The notes under the pieces were generated by a model. The model was not told the DNA's origin. It searched no databases and saw nothing but the letters and a program-made list of their open reading frames with translations. This document shows positions 23,594 through 32,326 of a DNA stretch of 64,000 bases, in pieces; position 1 is the first letter of the stretch, and the number at the start of each line of letters is the position of its first letter. This stretch comes from Chrysogorgia sp. JL179-B06 (lineage: Eukaryota; Cnidaria; Anthozoa; Scleralcyonacea; Chrysogorgiidae). Made by a program: the position numbers and the translations under genes. The stretch is taken from contig JAYKKM010000263.1 in the NCBI GenBank assembly GCA_035772405.1, positions 4,064,001 to 4,128,000 of the forward strand. The letters are read 5' to 3'.

Positions 23594-24678
23594 GTAAAAT
23601 GTTTAGAATGTTTGCTTTTATATACAGCTCAGTTAATTTGGAACCACAATATTACAGTTGCTGGGACTACTATTTGCAGATTTACCCATTTTCCTCACAT
23701 TTTTTGGACATCCCAAAGTAAATGTTTAGTTATCCCCCCTGGATAGTAAATTTCAAACAGTGTTTCCACTTTGGGTAAGATATTATTAGCCTTCTTCACA
23801 ATAGTTCTTTGTGTCCCTCATTCCTCGAAGCCCCTCCCCCATAGTGATGCATGGTGCGCACTAGATAGTAGTCGCCAGAACCATGTTGAGCCGCCAACAC
23901 CACTAACCCAGCGGTAACATTACGAATCATTTCGCCAAACGGTCGGAACTCGGAAAGCGAAATTAGGTGCACTGCCAAAATAGTGACTAGTTAGACTTGC
24001 AGGTCTGCCTCTTTGTTTCGAGAAAACGGGTTTGTTTCGAGAGTGGTTTGGTTTCAAAGACGAGTTTGTTTCGAGAAGACGGGTTGTATTCTCGAAACAA
24101 ACCAGTCTTTAAACAAACCCGAAACAATCAAGAGGCAAACTGATTTGGAGCAAGTCTATGAAACCAACCTTTTTACTGAAATATTTGATTTGTATTTCTA
24201 CACTGGCTACGCAGCACGTTTTATCACTTATTTAAAAGCATCTATGACTAGTAAGTGACTTTACGAATGTTCTATATGGCAAATACAGAAATGCTTAACT
24301 ATATGGACCACCGTAATATACTGTATAAATATATATGCAATGCGCATATAATAGTTTCAGTCGGCAAATATATTTTGTCAGTCGACAAATGTATTTTTTC
24401 AGTCCACAAATATATTTTGAAACCTCACAGCATATACGTTTTCGAAACCCCGCCAATAACGTCGTTTGCCTTTTGGAAAGTATCTACATATCCGTTTTGA
24501 CTATTGATGACAAAATCAAATTTACTGGTCTTGGATTGAGAGTTTGTCATGTATTCTTCTGCATGAACGCTCTTCTCCACGTGCGCATATAAAGATAAAT
24601 ATTTACATATTTTTAAATAATACGTGTGGTAGATTTACGAGCGTTTTGCGACTGTTTTACGACGAACATGCCACCGAA

Positions 24679-24913
24679 CAGTCACTATATATCGGTAATG
24701 CTTGGATGCATTAATATACACATGACAATGTTGTAGTGAATGTGGGAGAGCTCGGAGTAGACAGAAGATAGATGGACGATCGTCAAACTCATATCCTCAG
24801 AAAAATGATTCTTGATGAGCTTGACGATCGTCCCCATATCGTCTGTCTAGTCCGAGCTCTAGCTCCCACATTGTATATTAATGCATCCAAGCATTACCGA
24901 TATATAGTGACTG
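24679..24913. repeat. 235-bp palindrome with perfect 40-bp outer arms
   Basis: Bases 24,679-24,718 (cagtcactatatatcggtaa...) and 24,874-24,913 are exact reverse complements over 40 bp. The inner parts (gagagctcgga..., gacgatcgtcaa...) also pair imperfectly. The left inner segment 24,728-24,753 recurs in inverted orientation at 25,068-25,093 after the tRNA-like sequence. A MITE-like foldback element, no coding. Confidence 0.9.
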
Positions 24914-24972
24914 CCGCATAGGTAGTACATATATCAATCAAACAAGTACATCGTAACCTTCGCTCTCCATCT

Positions 24973-25039
24973 GAGTCTCGTTAGCTCAATGGTTAGTGTC
25001 TCACCAGAAGGTTACAGGTTCGATTCCTGTACGGGACTC
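24973..25039 (+). repeat. tRNA-derived SINE-like head, defective tRNA
   Basis: A 7-bp acceptor stem (gagtctc / gggactc), a D-arm-like ttagctcaatggttag and a T-arm acagg-ttcgatt-cctgt are present. The A box and B box (ggttcgattcc) are recognisable. The anticodon arm is largely missing, so total length is 67 nt and a working tRNA is unlikely. The following tail (25,040-25,093) recurs inverted in the neighbouring palindrome, which suits a SINE. Confidence 0.65.
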
Positions 25040-25209
25040 AGAATCATTTTTCTGAGGGGATGAGCTTGAGCTCTCCCACATTCACTACAACATCTCATAT
25101 TGCTGTGTATTTATATTTTACCTGTCAGACTCTTTTTAGGCATACAGAAATTATTTTACATTTACCTGACAGTGTTAACTGTTAAGAATTGTAATTTTTC
25201 TGATTTTAG

Positions 25210-25472
25210 GGTGTAATAAGTGTTATAAGCAATTTACAAGAAAACATTTTGGAGATAAACCAGATTTTTCAGGCTTTGATGAAGAAAGTTTTGAACCAAG
25301 AACAAGCAAACAACATATAGCTGATGCAGAGAGAGAAGGGTAACAAAAACTGTTGGACAAAATGTATCAAAAACAACTGGAGCACGTTATTGATCAGTCC
25401 TGTTTCAACTTCCATATTATGATGCTATACGATTTCCTTTAATTGACCCTATGCACAACTTACTACTTGGGA
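25210..25472 (+). pseudogene. CACTA transposase, exon 2 (left part)
   Basis: From the acceptor the frame reads GCNKCYKQFTRKHFGDKPDF then SGFDEESFEPRTSKQHIADA, followed by the family's LPYYD and IDPMHNLLLG motifs. A TAA near 25,341 and a frameshift near 25,400 break it. The Polinton is inserted immediately after LLLG; the next residues are found at 47,169. Confidence 0.85.
25467..25472. repeat. Left target-site duplication TTGGGA
   Basis: TTGGGA directly precedes the AG of the Polinton and is repeated directly after its CT end at 47,163-47,168. Six bases is the usual Polinton duplication. Confidence 0.95.
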
Positions 25473-25642
25473 AGTAGTATAGAAGGTAGGGCTGCGAGCC
25501 CAATCGACGTTAACCGTAAATATAAATACCAAAACATCACCAAATTTGTGCCAAGTCGCGACTCGACAAATTTGGCGATGTTTTGGTATTTATATTTACG
25601 ATTAACATCGAATAAGCTCGCAGCCCTACCTTCTATACTACT
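25473..25642. repeat. Terminal 170-bp palindrome, left end
   Basis: The sequence from the first base of the element (agtagtatagaaggtagggc...) folds back on itself, ending ...ccctaccttctatactact at 25,642. Arms of about 80 bp meet at gtgccaagtcgcgactcgac. Its counterpart is 46,994-47,162. Both ends can form a long hairpin or cruciform. Confidence 0.9.
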
Positions 25643-25739
25643 ACAGCAATCGTTAGTCAAGCTAGACACCCCTCCCACGTTTTCTACTCAATTGATGCCA
25701 AACACCAAATCACAATTTTCGCTAGATTTTAGCCATATT

Positions 25740-26015
25740 TAAAAATAGAATGTGTCGTTTCATCATTTTCACGTCTTTAAAAAGTAGAAAGTGTCGTTTC
25801 AGCATTTTCACGTATTTAAAAAGGGTAGAGTGTGCCGCTTCAACGTTTTCACATTTTTAAAAAAAGTAGAAAGTGTCATTTCAGCATTTTCGCGTTTTTA
25901 AAAAGTAGAAAGTGCCGTTTCAACATTTTCACATGTTTAGAAAAGGTAGAGTGTGTCGCTTCAACATTTTCACATATTTAAAAAAGTAGAAAGTGTCATT
26001 TCAACATTTTCACAT
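25740..26015. repeat. Subterminal iterated motif, left
   Basis: About six copies of a ~45-50 bp unit built on aaaagtagaaagtgtcgtttcaacattttcac. The same unit in reverse orientation fills about 46,505-46,875. Repeated sites just inside both ends could bind an element-encoded or host protein; that role is inference. Confidence 0.85.
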
Positions 26016-26280
26016 TTTTGTTCAACAAACCACCAACACGTTCTGCTGCTGTCTCACAAATTCACGCGTGAAAAAAAACCACTAGATTTTGATTCTAGTG
26101 GTGATGTTTATCCAAATGGATAGCGAAATGGCGCTCTTTTGATTGGTCAACCCACACCAGCGCCCACAACAAATATTTTATCCAAACAAGTACCCAAATG
26201 GGGAGCGAAATGGCGCTCTTTTGATTGGTTAACAACATTGACTAATTTGCATACTAACAGGTGGCCGGTTGTTTTGCGAA

Positions 26281-29200
26281 TTAGTCCGTTTGTTCACTAT
26301 TTTCAGTGGTATCTCTCACTACAATGTTTTTGTGACCATATGCGTAGGAGTCAATACCATTTTCTAAAAGGTATCGTTTATCATCAAAACAGGATAGCGA
26401 TACTTTATTAATTTCGTAACTACCGAGCTGATGTTTGACACTTCTAATGGTCTTCATTGTGTGTCGCAACTGTTTCTGCTCGAGTAACACACTTTTGTAA
26501 TCTTCGTGTCTGATTACCTTTTTAATTATATTCTTTCTAATACCTTTAGCGGTTTTCCCACCACCTCCATCCTCTTTCAAATAGCTATACATCTTACTGC
26601 GCAACCCAACGAACTCAATAATTGGCGTTCCAGCGCACTCGTCCTTCATCTTCCCAATAACTTTCTTATTCTCTTTAAAAGCGAATGGGCTGTCTGCGGG
26701 GTAGTCGCTATTGTCGAACTTTTCGCACTCCATCATAAAGTCGGAATAAACGTCGTCAGTTTTGATTGAGTACAACAGACTGTCAGTGTCAGTGAAGTGT
26801 ATTCTACAGGTGTCGCTAGAGTACTTTTTCATAATGTAGTTATAGTGAAAATTGTACATCAGCGTTTTGCTCAAGTCTAGTATGCACATACCTACATACG
26901 CGGGTCGATTTAGTGTCAGCGTTTCTTTAACTTTGTGGACAGCAACTAAGTTCTCGCTAAATATCTTGCAAGACACAAACGTTGGCTTTGAGACAAGCTT
27001 TTTAAATTTCTCCGCAGTGGTCACTAGTCTTACGTCCACACGCTTCCTCAAGTTTTCCATCGTTTTTCCGAACACACTGTTATTCATCAGCTTGAAGAAG
27101 TCCTTCTCAAAAGCGTTCTTAGCCGCAGTTCTTTTGACTGTGTTAAAGTCGATGTACTTGCCCAACCACTTAGACTGGTCAAACTGTAGGACCCTATGAA
27201 CCTTTTTGATTTTTAGTCCAAGATCCGTGTACAACTGCAGATTTCCATAGTGACACACATACTTTTTTTTGTCCATCAAATTAGTCACCAGCTTTTTCAC
27301 GCCGCCAACACTCACGTTAAACTTATTTTTGATTTTCGTGCAGTACTCCGACAACATGTCAACAGTTATCTCCATCTTCTCGGGAGCCACCGGGTAATCG
27401 TTGTGTAGGTCATGCAAATGGGCTGGATACTCCAAGTCGACTTCAAGCAGTAAGCCCTTTTTACTATTGTTGTGATAGTCGCATAGATTAGCCTTTTTTA
27501 TTTCTTTCTCAGTCAACCACTTGAAGCCACCCGTAGGTAGACTTCGACTCATCGCCCATCCGTACAAATTGTTGGCATCAAGGTACATCAAATACTTCGA
27601 CTCTTGCGCTTTATCGTACCCCTTCATATATTTATTATTCGCCACGCCATGTCTGTTGCATATGTAGCTCACACCACCACGCATACCCATTTCTACGAAC
27701 TGGAACATGTCAATGTCGGACAATAATTCGAGCTCCACTCCAGTCATCTTTAGCATGGCATCCCAAGCTAATCCAGGCGATGTGAAATAGTGACACGGGT
27801 CTAATTTATACTCACGATGACATGTCTTTCTAAAGTTCTCAAAAACATCAGCGAGCAAGAGCACGTCGCTTTTCAAATACAGGTCGTGATACCCACCCAT
27901 ACTTTCAACGTCGAAGTAGTCCCACACATCGATGGCGCGCTCGTGCATTTCCTCCGTAATATGCTCATCATTCAGAACGCTGTAGAAGTCCTTTTTAGAG
28001 GGTAGCTCGCATTCGTTGAATTTATCAAAGGAGTCCATATAATCGTAGGGATAGACCCCCTTTCTTGTCATGAGTGCCAAACCCTCGTCGTGAAACACTT
28101 CTGACGTGTATTTGAAAGCGTCCCTTGGTAGGTTCCTCACCAAGTTGTCTAGACCACTACTCATGAACTGAAAGCTGTCCAAGAATACCAAGTTTTTCCC
28201 AAGCATGAACGCCATGTACTTCTCCATGTTGTTCGGTATCACATTTATGTCTTGACCAAACTTACCAATCTCCTGCATAATGAAATGGCTATCGTAACCG
28301 CGTAAGTTATGAAAGATCACAGGAATTTTGTCAGTCAATTTAAAGTTCACGTTACAGTCGCGATGTGCGGACCCTCTGTACTTACCTGACACGTGACAGT
28401 GGTCTCTCACTCTAACGTCAGCGCCAGTGTACTCAACACTGCAAATATGGCAACTTTTAGCCTCGTCAAAGTTCTTCTTATCGACATCAGTTAGTATCAT
28501 CTCTTTGTTAAAGTGACTCTCAGATGTCTTTTTACAATATTCGACAATTTCTAACATCTCCCCAATAAACTTGTTAACTGCATTTTCACCACGATACACT
28601 TTTACCGGCTTACTATACTCGTTGTCGTAGCAACAAACTAATTTATACCCATAACCGCAGTCAACGTGTCTCTGGTAAGCATTTGTGTAGCTACACTCGC
28701 TTGACGGTGTTGCTGTGTGCACCTTCTGTGTGATAGCCTCGAAGTCTGCGTACACCACAAATGGTACGTTTAGCTGTCTACTAAAATTCTCGTATTTCAC
28801 TTTCGTACCTTTTTGTGGCATTTTAATAGCTTGCTTCCCATTAATGACCAAACATACTTCCACATGGCGTTCAAGCACGTCCTCGCGACTAAAACACTGC
28901 AAACAATACCTGCAAAAGTGCTTTCTCGCCTTATACTTTGTCTGACGGTACATGAATTTGTTAAAATCGCGAATGTACACATAATGCTTGTTGCTATCGG
29001 TAGTTATCAACAGTAGGTCCATATGGTCAGGATACGCCTCCTTAGAAACGTACACAGGGAATGGCTGCTTATTTTCATACCCAAAAACATTAATGCTAAT
29101 ATCGTTCGCCTTTTCGATCTTGTTGTAGTCTTTGAGTGCGACTGGGAAGTCAATTCCGTCATAATTCAGCTCACCGACGTGCCTAGCGTACTTCGACGTT

Positions 29201-29889
29201 CTATCAGAGTGTTTTCCAACAGGAAATTTGTGTGCAAGGTGGCACCATCTAAAGCACTCGTTGTCATCGTCGTTATTTACGTTTACCAAGCCCTTCATAC
29301 TATTGCGCAACTCCTTTGGCAGCGCAATGTAGCTACTCCCATGCAAAGGTCTGTAAATAGCGATATTGACGTAGTGCGCGTCTATTTTGTCGATAGTCCA
29401 TCCAGACCCCTCAGATAACCACCCAGCTATCCGCGTCAAAATCTGTTCCGACCCACGATTGGCGACACCCTCGATGTCATGCTCGTTAATGACGACGAAC
29501 GTTTCGCTGTTAAAGTAGGCAGTTTTGTATGTGGTCTTATCACGCTCTAAAACTTTCTCAAAAGTGACCTTGACTGTCTCCACCACTTTCATTCCGTTGG
29601 TCTCACCCAGCTCGCGTCTCAAAAGGTTAGTGACAGCACTTCTACTGCCATTTACCTGATTGATGTCTCTGTCGTCAATTACCTCGACTCCATAGGACCT
29701 TGTGAACCCTCTCAGTGCTCGGTCCAACAGATGCGTTGGCGGTGTGAGGTCTTGGACTACAGGTTGTGTTTCTCGATCTCTAAAGAAGCCGTGAACGTTG
29801 GTCGCTTCGTCTGTTAGTGAATTGACAACGGCTGCACTCGTCTTATGCGCCCGTCTTTTTGTCAGTGGGTTTTTCACAGTCCGACTCAT
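26281..29889 (-). CDS. polB: Protein-primed DNA polymerase, family B
   Basis: This 1,202-aa protein replicates the element from its ends with a protein primer. Proofreading exonuclease: ExoI YADFEAI (D382, E384), ExoII FHNLRGYDSHF (526-536), ExoIII YLKSDVLLLAD (671-681). Polymerase: motif A YLDANNLYGWAM (D771), motif B KLMNNSVFG (933-941), motif C FTDTDSLLY (D1034, D1036). A Cys/His cluster (HFCRYCLQCF, 325-334) and an HNH-like segment (CHICS...RDHCHVSGKYRG, 480-506) are typical of Polinton polymerases. The N-terminal ~320 residues could hold a terminal-protein function, as the family is thought to. The ATG overlaps the stop of the upstream zinc-ribbon gene (ATGA). The protein ends TENSEQTD, encoded in the inner inverted repeat and shared with the gene at the other end. 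Confidence 0.97.
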   Translation of the reverse strand: MSRTVKNPLTKRRAHKTSAAVVNSLTDEATNVHGFFRDRETQPVVQDLTPPTHLLDRALRGFTRSYGVEVIDDRDINQVNGSRSAVTNLLRRELGETNGMKVVETVKVTFEKVLERDKTTYKTAYFNSETFVVINEHDIEGVANRGSEQILTRIAGWLSEGSGWTIDKIDAHYVNIAIYRPLHGSSYIALPKELRNSMKGLVNVNNDDDNECFRWCHLAHKFPVGKHSDRTSKYARHVGELNYDGIDFPVALKDYNKIEKANDISINVFGYENKQPFPVYVSKEAYPDHMDLLLITTDSNKHYVYIRDFNKFMYRQTKYKARKHFCRYCLQCFSREDVLERHVEVCLVINGKQAIKMPQKGTKVKYENFSRQLNVPFVVYADFEAITQKVHTATPSSECSYTNAYQRHVDCGYGYKLVCCYDNEYSKPVKVYRGENAVNKFIGEMLEIVEYCKKTSESHFNKEMILTDVDKKNFDEAKSCHICSVEYTGADVRVRDHCHVSGKYRGSAHRDCNVNFKLTDKIPVIFHNLRGYDSHFIMQEIGKFGQDINVIPNNMEKYMAFMLGKNLVFLDSFQFMSSGLDNLVRNLPRDAFKYTSEVFHDEGLALMTRKGVYPYDYMDSFDKFNECELPSKKDFYSVLNDEHITEEMHERAIDVWDYFDVESMGGYHDLYLKSDVLLLADVFENFRKTCHREYKLDPCHYFTSPGLAWDAMLKMTGVELELLSDIDMFQFVEMGMRGGVSYICNRHGVANNKYMKGYDKAQESKYLMYLDANNLYGWAMSRSLPTGGFKWLTEKEIKKANLCDYHNNSKKGLLLEVDLEYPAHLHDLHNDYPVAPEKMEITVDMLSEYCTKIKNKFNVSVGGVKKLVTNLMDKKKYVCHYGNLQLYTDLGLKIKKVHRVLQFDQSKWLGKYIDFNTVKRTAAKNAFEKDFFKLMNNSVFGKTMENLRKRVDVRLVTTAEKFKKLVSKPTFVSCKIFSENLVAVHKVKETLTLNRPAYVGMCILDLSKTLMYNFHYNYIMKKYSSDTCRIHFTDTDSLLYSIKTDDVYSDFMMECEKFDNSDYPADSPFAFKENKKVIGKMKDECAGTPIIEFVGLRSKMYSYLKEDGGGGKTAKGIRKNIIKKVIRHEDYKSVLLEQKQLRHTMKTIRSVKHQLGSYEINKVSLSCFDDKRYLLENGIDSYAYGHKNIVVRDTTENSEQTD

Positions 29890-30470
29890 TGGCTTCTATA
29901 TACACTACGCTTATTTATTTTTTTCCTAAGCCACTCATTGTAATAAATATCACCACTTTCACACCATCCCAGCTTTGGGTACACCACCCCAAACAAATTG
30001 TCGTCGAACAAGTCTTTCACCTTCCCGTCTTTGAGGTCAAGCACCTTCTTGAGTGTCTCGAGTTGTCTTCTATGACACAACCTAATAATGTAGTATCCAT
30101 ATCTGCTAACATTTCTACCCTTTATCAAATTGCATGAGTGCAGCACATTGACAACTTTCAGGAAGTCCTCTTTTATCAACTCAAGGTGCTCACCCTTCAC
30201 AACGTTCCGTAGTCTTCTCCCCATCCACCAAGACCGTTTGTGAATGCTTTTTAGTCGCGTGAGTCTCATGTCGCTGTAACTCTGAGTGTAACCCCATTCG
30301 ATGTCGCCACACTTTGGACACGCGTACCCACCGCAGTTGGTCATGTTTTTCACAACGTCACAATCCGAGCAGTAGTGAATTCTGAAGGTGTCTCCACACT
30401 CAGTTTGCATCTCATTCGCGATCTCGTCAATTGTCAAGCCATAACTCATCTGCCTCATAAGTTTGTCCAT
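29886..30470 (-). CDS. Zinc-ribbon protein, possible transcription factor
   Basis: 194 aa. Residues ~33-60 hold a zinc-ribbon-like set (HYCSDCD...CGGYACPKCGD), followed by a basic helical region (RLKSIHKRSWWMGRRLRN; RYGYYIIRLCHRRQLETL). A CXXC ribbon followed by a helical domain suggests nucleic acid binding; a VLTF3-like late transcription factor is possible, but the match is weak by eye. It lies directly upstream of the polymerase with a 4-bp ATGA overlap, so the two are probably co-transcribed. Confidence 0.8.
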   Translation of the reverse strand: MDKLMRQMSYGLTIDEIANEMQTECGDTFRIHYCSDCDVVKNMTNCGGYACPKCGDIEWGYTQSYSDMRLTRLKSIHKRSWWMGRRLRNVVKGEHLELIKEDFLKVVNVLHSCNLIKGRNVSRYGYYIIRLCHRRQLETLKKVLDLKDGKVKDLFDDNLFGVVYPKLGWCESGDIYYNEWLRKKINKRSVYRSQ

Positions 30471-30494
30471 CGCTTATACTACTCCAACATTTTT

Positions 30495-30914
30495 TTACCG
30501 AACTAGTACCCATACCGCTATTCCACTACCCAAACCTAGCGCGCTAACAAACAATAATTGGTATTCCTTCATTTCCGCACTCGGTTGGTAGTAATCCGCA
30601 ATCCTCGGGAGGTCAGTGAATACTCGTCCGCTGTACTGAATGGTCATTACGCTTCTAAGTTCTTCCAACGCGTGGTTTGTGTCATTGATGTCAGCATTAG
30701 CGTCAGATAGCCGTTGTCGTAAACGCTGGATCTTATCTTTCTTGGCGACCTCATTCTCATACCACACTTCTTTCGCACTGGCTAACTGTTCCAACGCGTG
30801 GTTGTGCCTTTTCATCTCAGCTTCATAGCCTGAGTGATTAAACTTTGAAAACATAAAGCCAGCGCCTGCAAAAGCCACTGCATTAAAAATCCCTCCAGCC
30901 ACAACACTCGCCAT
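30495..30914 (-). CDS. Small coiled-coil protein with a membrane segment at each end
   Basis: 139 aa. A hydrophobic N-terminus (VVAGGIFNAVAFAGAGFMF), a central heptad-rich charged coil (about residues 30-95; KKDKIQRLRQRLSDANADIN) and a C-terminal hydrophobic segment (LLFVSALGLGSGIAVWVLV). Both ends could insert in a membrane with the coil between. It is the first of three consecutive small membrane-protein genes. I recognise this as a recurring Polinton gene type but know no function. Confidence 0.8.
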   Translation of the reverse strand: MASVVAGGIFNAVAFAGAGFMFSKFNHSGYEAEMKRHNHALEQLASAKEVWYENEVAKKDKIQRLRQRLSDANADINDTNHALEELRSVMTIQYSGRVFTDLPRIADYYQPSAEMKEYQLLFVSALGLGSGIAVWVLVR

Positions 30915-30918
30915 TAAC

Positions 30919-31161
30919 TTACGTTGGTTTGAATGGATCTGTCGGTATCCACTTTTTCGATTGCATCCATTTTACTAACAACGTTCCTGCACCAACAGCT
31001 GCAGCAAGTTTCACTGTACCTTTCACTGTCTCTGGTGTTCCCAATGGTTCTCCCAAAGCCTTTTTAGAAATCATACTCACTGCCACAGCGCCAGTCGTGA
31101 CAAGTAGCGCATCATACAATTCGTTCATGAGTTCTTTTCGATCGATCGCAGTCATATACAT
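30919..31161 (-). CDS. Small protein with two hydrophobic segments
   Basis: 80 aa, with hydrophobic stretches at about residues 17-32 (LYDALLVTTGAVAVSMI) and 48-65 (TVKLAAAVGAGTLLVKWM). It lies 4 bp from the gene upstream of the polymerase cluster and reads the same way. A holin-like or virion membrane role is conceivable; nothing in the sequence proves it. Confidence 0.7.
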   Translation of the reverse strand: MYMTAIDRKELMNELYDALLVTTGAVAVSMISKKALGEPLGTPETVKGTVKLAAAVGAGTLLVKWMQSKKWIPTDPFKPT

Positions 31162-31176
31162 TGTCGTGTGTTTTGT

Positions 31177-31512
31177 TCAAGAATCAAATGTGTCTAACGC
31201 TGGACGACGAGTTTTATGACTCTCTGACGCAGGTGCTGGTGCAGTACTCACAGGTTCTTTTTCGCTGCTAATTGTGTACCATAGTGAAGCAGCAGCAATG
31301 ATAACACCAAGTGTTCCAACAATATAACCATAGCTCCACTCACTACCCTGTTCTTCGTTGACTATCATTTCACGCATTTTCTTTTCTTTCGCAGCTTTCG
31401 ATATCTCAGCCAACTTTTTACCAGCAGCGACGCGCTTTGGGTCCTTCACCGTAACACTTTTCACATCAGCTGTGATCTTCGCTTCAACAGCCGTCTGTGG
31501 GTCTTCAACCAT
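31177..31512 (-). CDS. Single-pass membrane protein
   Basis: 111 aa. A charged, Lys-rich N-terminal half (KDPKRVAAGKKLAEISKAAK), one membrane segment (about 63-80; YIVGTLGVIIAAASLWYTI) and a Pro/Ala-rich C-terminal tail. It starts the leftward gene run, divergent from thymidine kinase. Function unknown; Polinton membrane proteins of this size are probably virion components. Confidence 0.7.
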   Translation of the reverse strand: MVEDPQTAVEAKITADVKSVTVKDPKRVAAGKKLAEISKAAKEKKMREMIVNEEQGSEWSYGYIVGTLGVIIAAASLWYTISSEKEPVSTAPAPASESHKTRRPALDTFDS

Positions 31513-31660
31513 CTAATACACTATCACGTGTTATCTTACTCACAGTTGACCTCACAGGTGTCTCACAGATGACCTCACAGGTATCTCACAGTTCCAGACC
31601 AAACGCACTAAAAATTAGGTTGCCACAATAAAAAAGTATTTCTCTGTAGGTATAGTAACC
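31513..31660. promoter_or_regulatory. Divergent promoter region with a 22-bp repeat
   Basis: The 148-bp gap between the leftward membrane-protein gene and the rightward thymidine kinase holds two copies of gacctcacaggtNtctcaca (31,549 and 31,571). An AT-rich caataaaaaagta lies about 35 bp before the kinase start. It probably serves both directions. Confidence 0.5.
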
Positions 31661-32233
31661 ATGAGAAAAGTTGGTAAACTAGAAATCGTGATTGGTCCCA
31701 TGTTTGCAGGAAAAACAACAGAGACTCTTCGCAGGTTAGTCACGTTAAGTAAATCAGGGCTCAAAGTCCTCTACATGAACAACACAGGTGACACTAGGCG
31801 AACTGACCACGCGTTCTCCACACATCGTCAGACCATTGTTGTCGGATCAGACAGTTTACCCGCGAAGTTAATCACCAACCTCCCGAGTTCTTCCAAGATA
31901 GCTGACTATGACGTCATCGGTATTGATGAGGGCCATTGGTACTCTGGGTTACTCCCAATTATTCGCGAATACATTAAAGCTGGCATTCACGTCATTATTT
32001 GCGGTCTCATAACAACAGAGCATTTAAAAAGACTTGGCGAACTCGACACACTCTTTCCAATGGCAGACGACATCACATTTCTAAAAGCGTATTGCGCCGT
32101 TTGTCGCGACACTTACGGAACAACTGTTGAAGCGCCATTCAATTGGAGATATAATCCAGGACCATCATTCGTTGGTGGTGCTGAGCAATATCGTGCAGTG
32201 TGCAGACGTCATCATCCTTCCACGCAAAATTAA
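31661..32233 (+). CDS. tk: Thymidine kinase, TK1-like (type II)
   Basis: 190 aa, a full-length cellular/viral type II thymidine kinase, which phosphorylates thymidine to dTMP and raises dTTP supply for DNA synthesis. Visible: P-loop GPMFAGKT (12-19), Walker B IDEGHWY (DE at 89-90, where many relatives have DEAQFF), and a zinc site made by C145, C148 and C181 with H184/H185. It is the only rightward gene in the left third of the element and sits between leftward genes. This is an uncommon cargo gene for Polintons, probably acquired from a host or a large DNA virus. Confidence 0.95.
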   Translation: MRKVGKLEIVIGPMFAGKTTETLRRLVTLSKSGLKVLYMNNTGDTRRTDHAFSTHRQTIVVGSDSLPAKLITNLPSSSKIADYDVIGIDEGHWYSGLLPIIREYIKAGIHVIICGLITTEHLKRLGELDTLFPMADDITFLKAYCAVCRDTYGTTVEAPFNWRYNPGPSFVGGAEQYRAVCRRHHPSTQN

Positions 32234-32326
32234 GGGTGTTCTCGGATACCCCACTTTTTAAATTTATACATTGGTCACATGAAGCGTCCAATGTCTCATA
32301 GAAACATTTTTTTCACACACGTAAAA

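Larger units (their letters stand above)
23594..25209 (+). other. Intron of the CACTA transposase gene, filled with repeats
   Basis: Bounded by gtaaaatg (23,594) and ttctgattttag (ends 25,209). Splicing puts HNALR directly before GCNKCYKQF, as expected in this family. Inside are small inverted repeats of gtttgtttcgagaa (about 24,015-24,125), a 22-bp triplet near 24,360-24,425, a 235-bp palindrome and a tRNA-like sequence. The apparent continuation of exon 1 to 23,721 is intron read-through. Confidence 0.75.
25473..26308. repeat. Left terminal inverted repeat of the Polinton
   Basis: Reverse-complementary, with small gaps, to 46,403-47,162. It has three parts: a terminal palindrome (25,473-25,642), a unique part (atcgttagtcaa.ctagacacc...), and a subterminal array (about 25,740-26,015). 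The inner end (26,281-26,308) matches 46,403-46,430 over 28 bp and contains the last codons of the polymerase gene. A left-only 81-bp duplication carries agcgaaatggcgctcttttg at about 26,121 and 26,202. Confidence 0.9.

Noticed and set aside
24973..25039. Functional tRNA gene
   Set aside because: Acceptor and T arms are good, but the anticodon arm is mostly missing and the sequence is followed by a repeated tail, so it is SINE-like.
26506..29418. Plus-strand frames opposite the polymerase gene
   Set aside because: They are antisense shadows of a clearly real 1,202-codon gene with all motifs.
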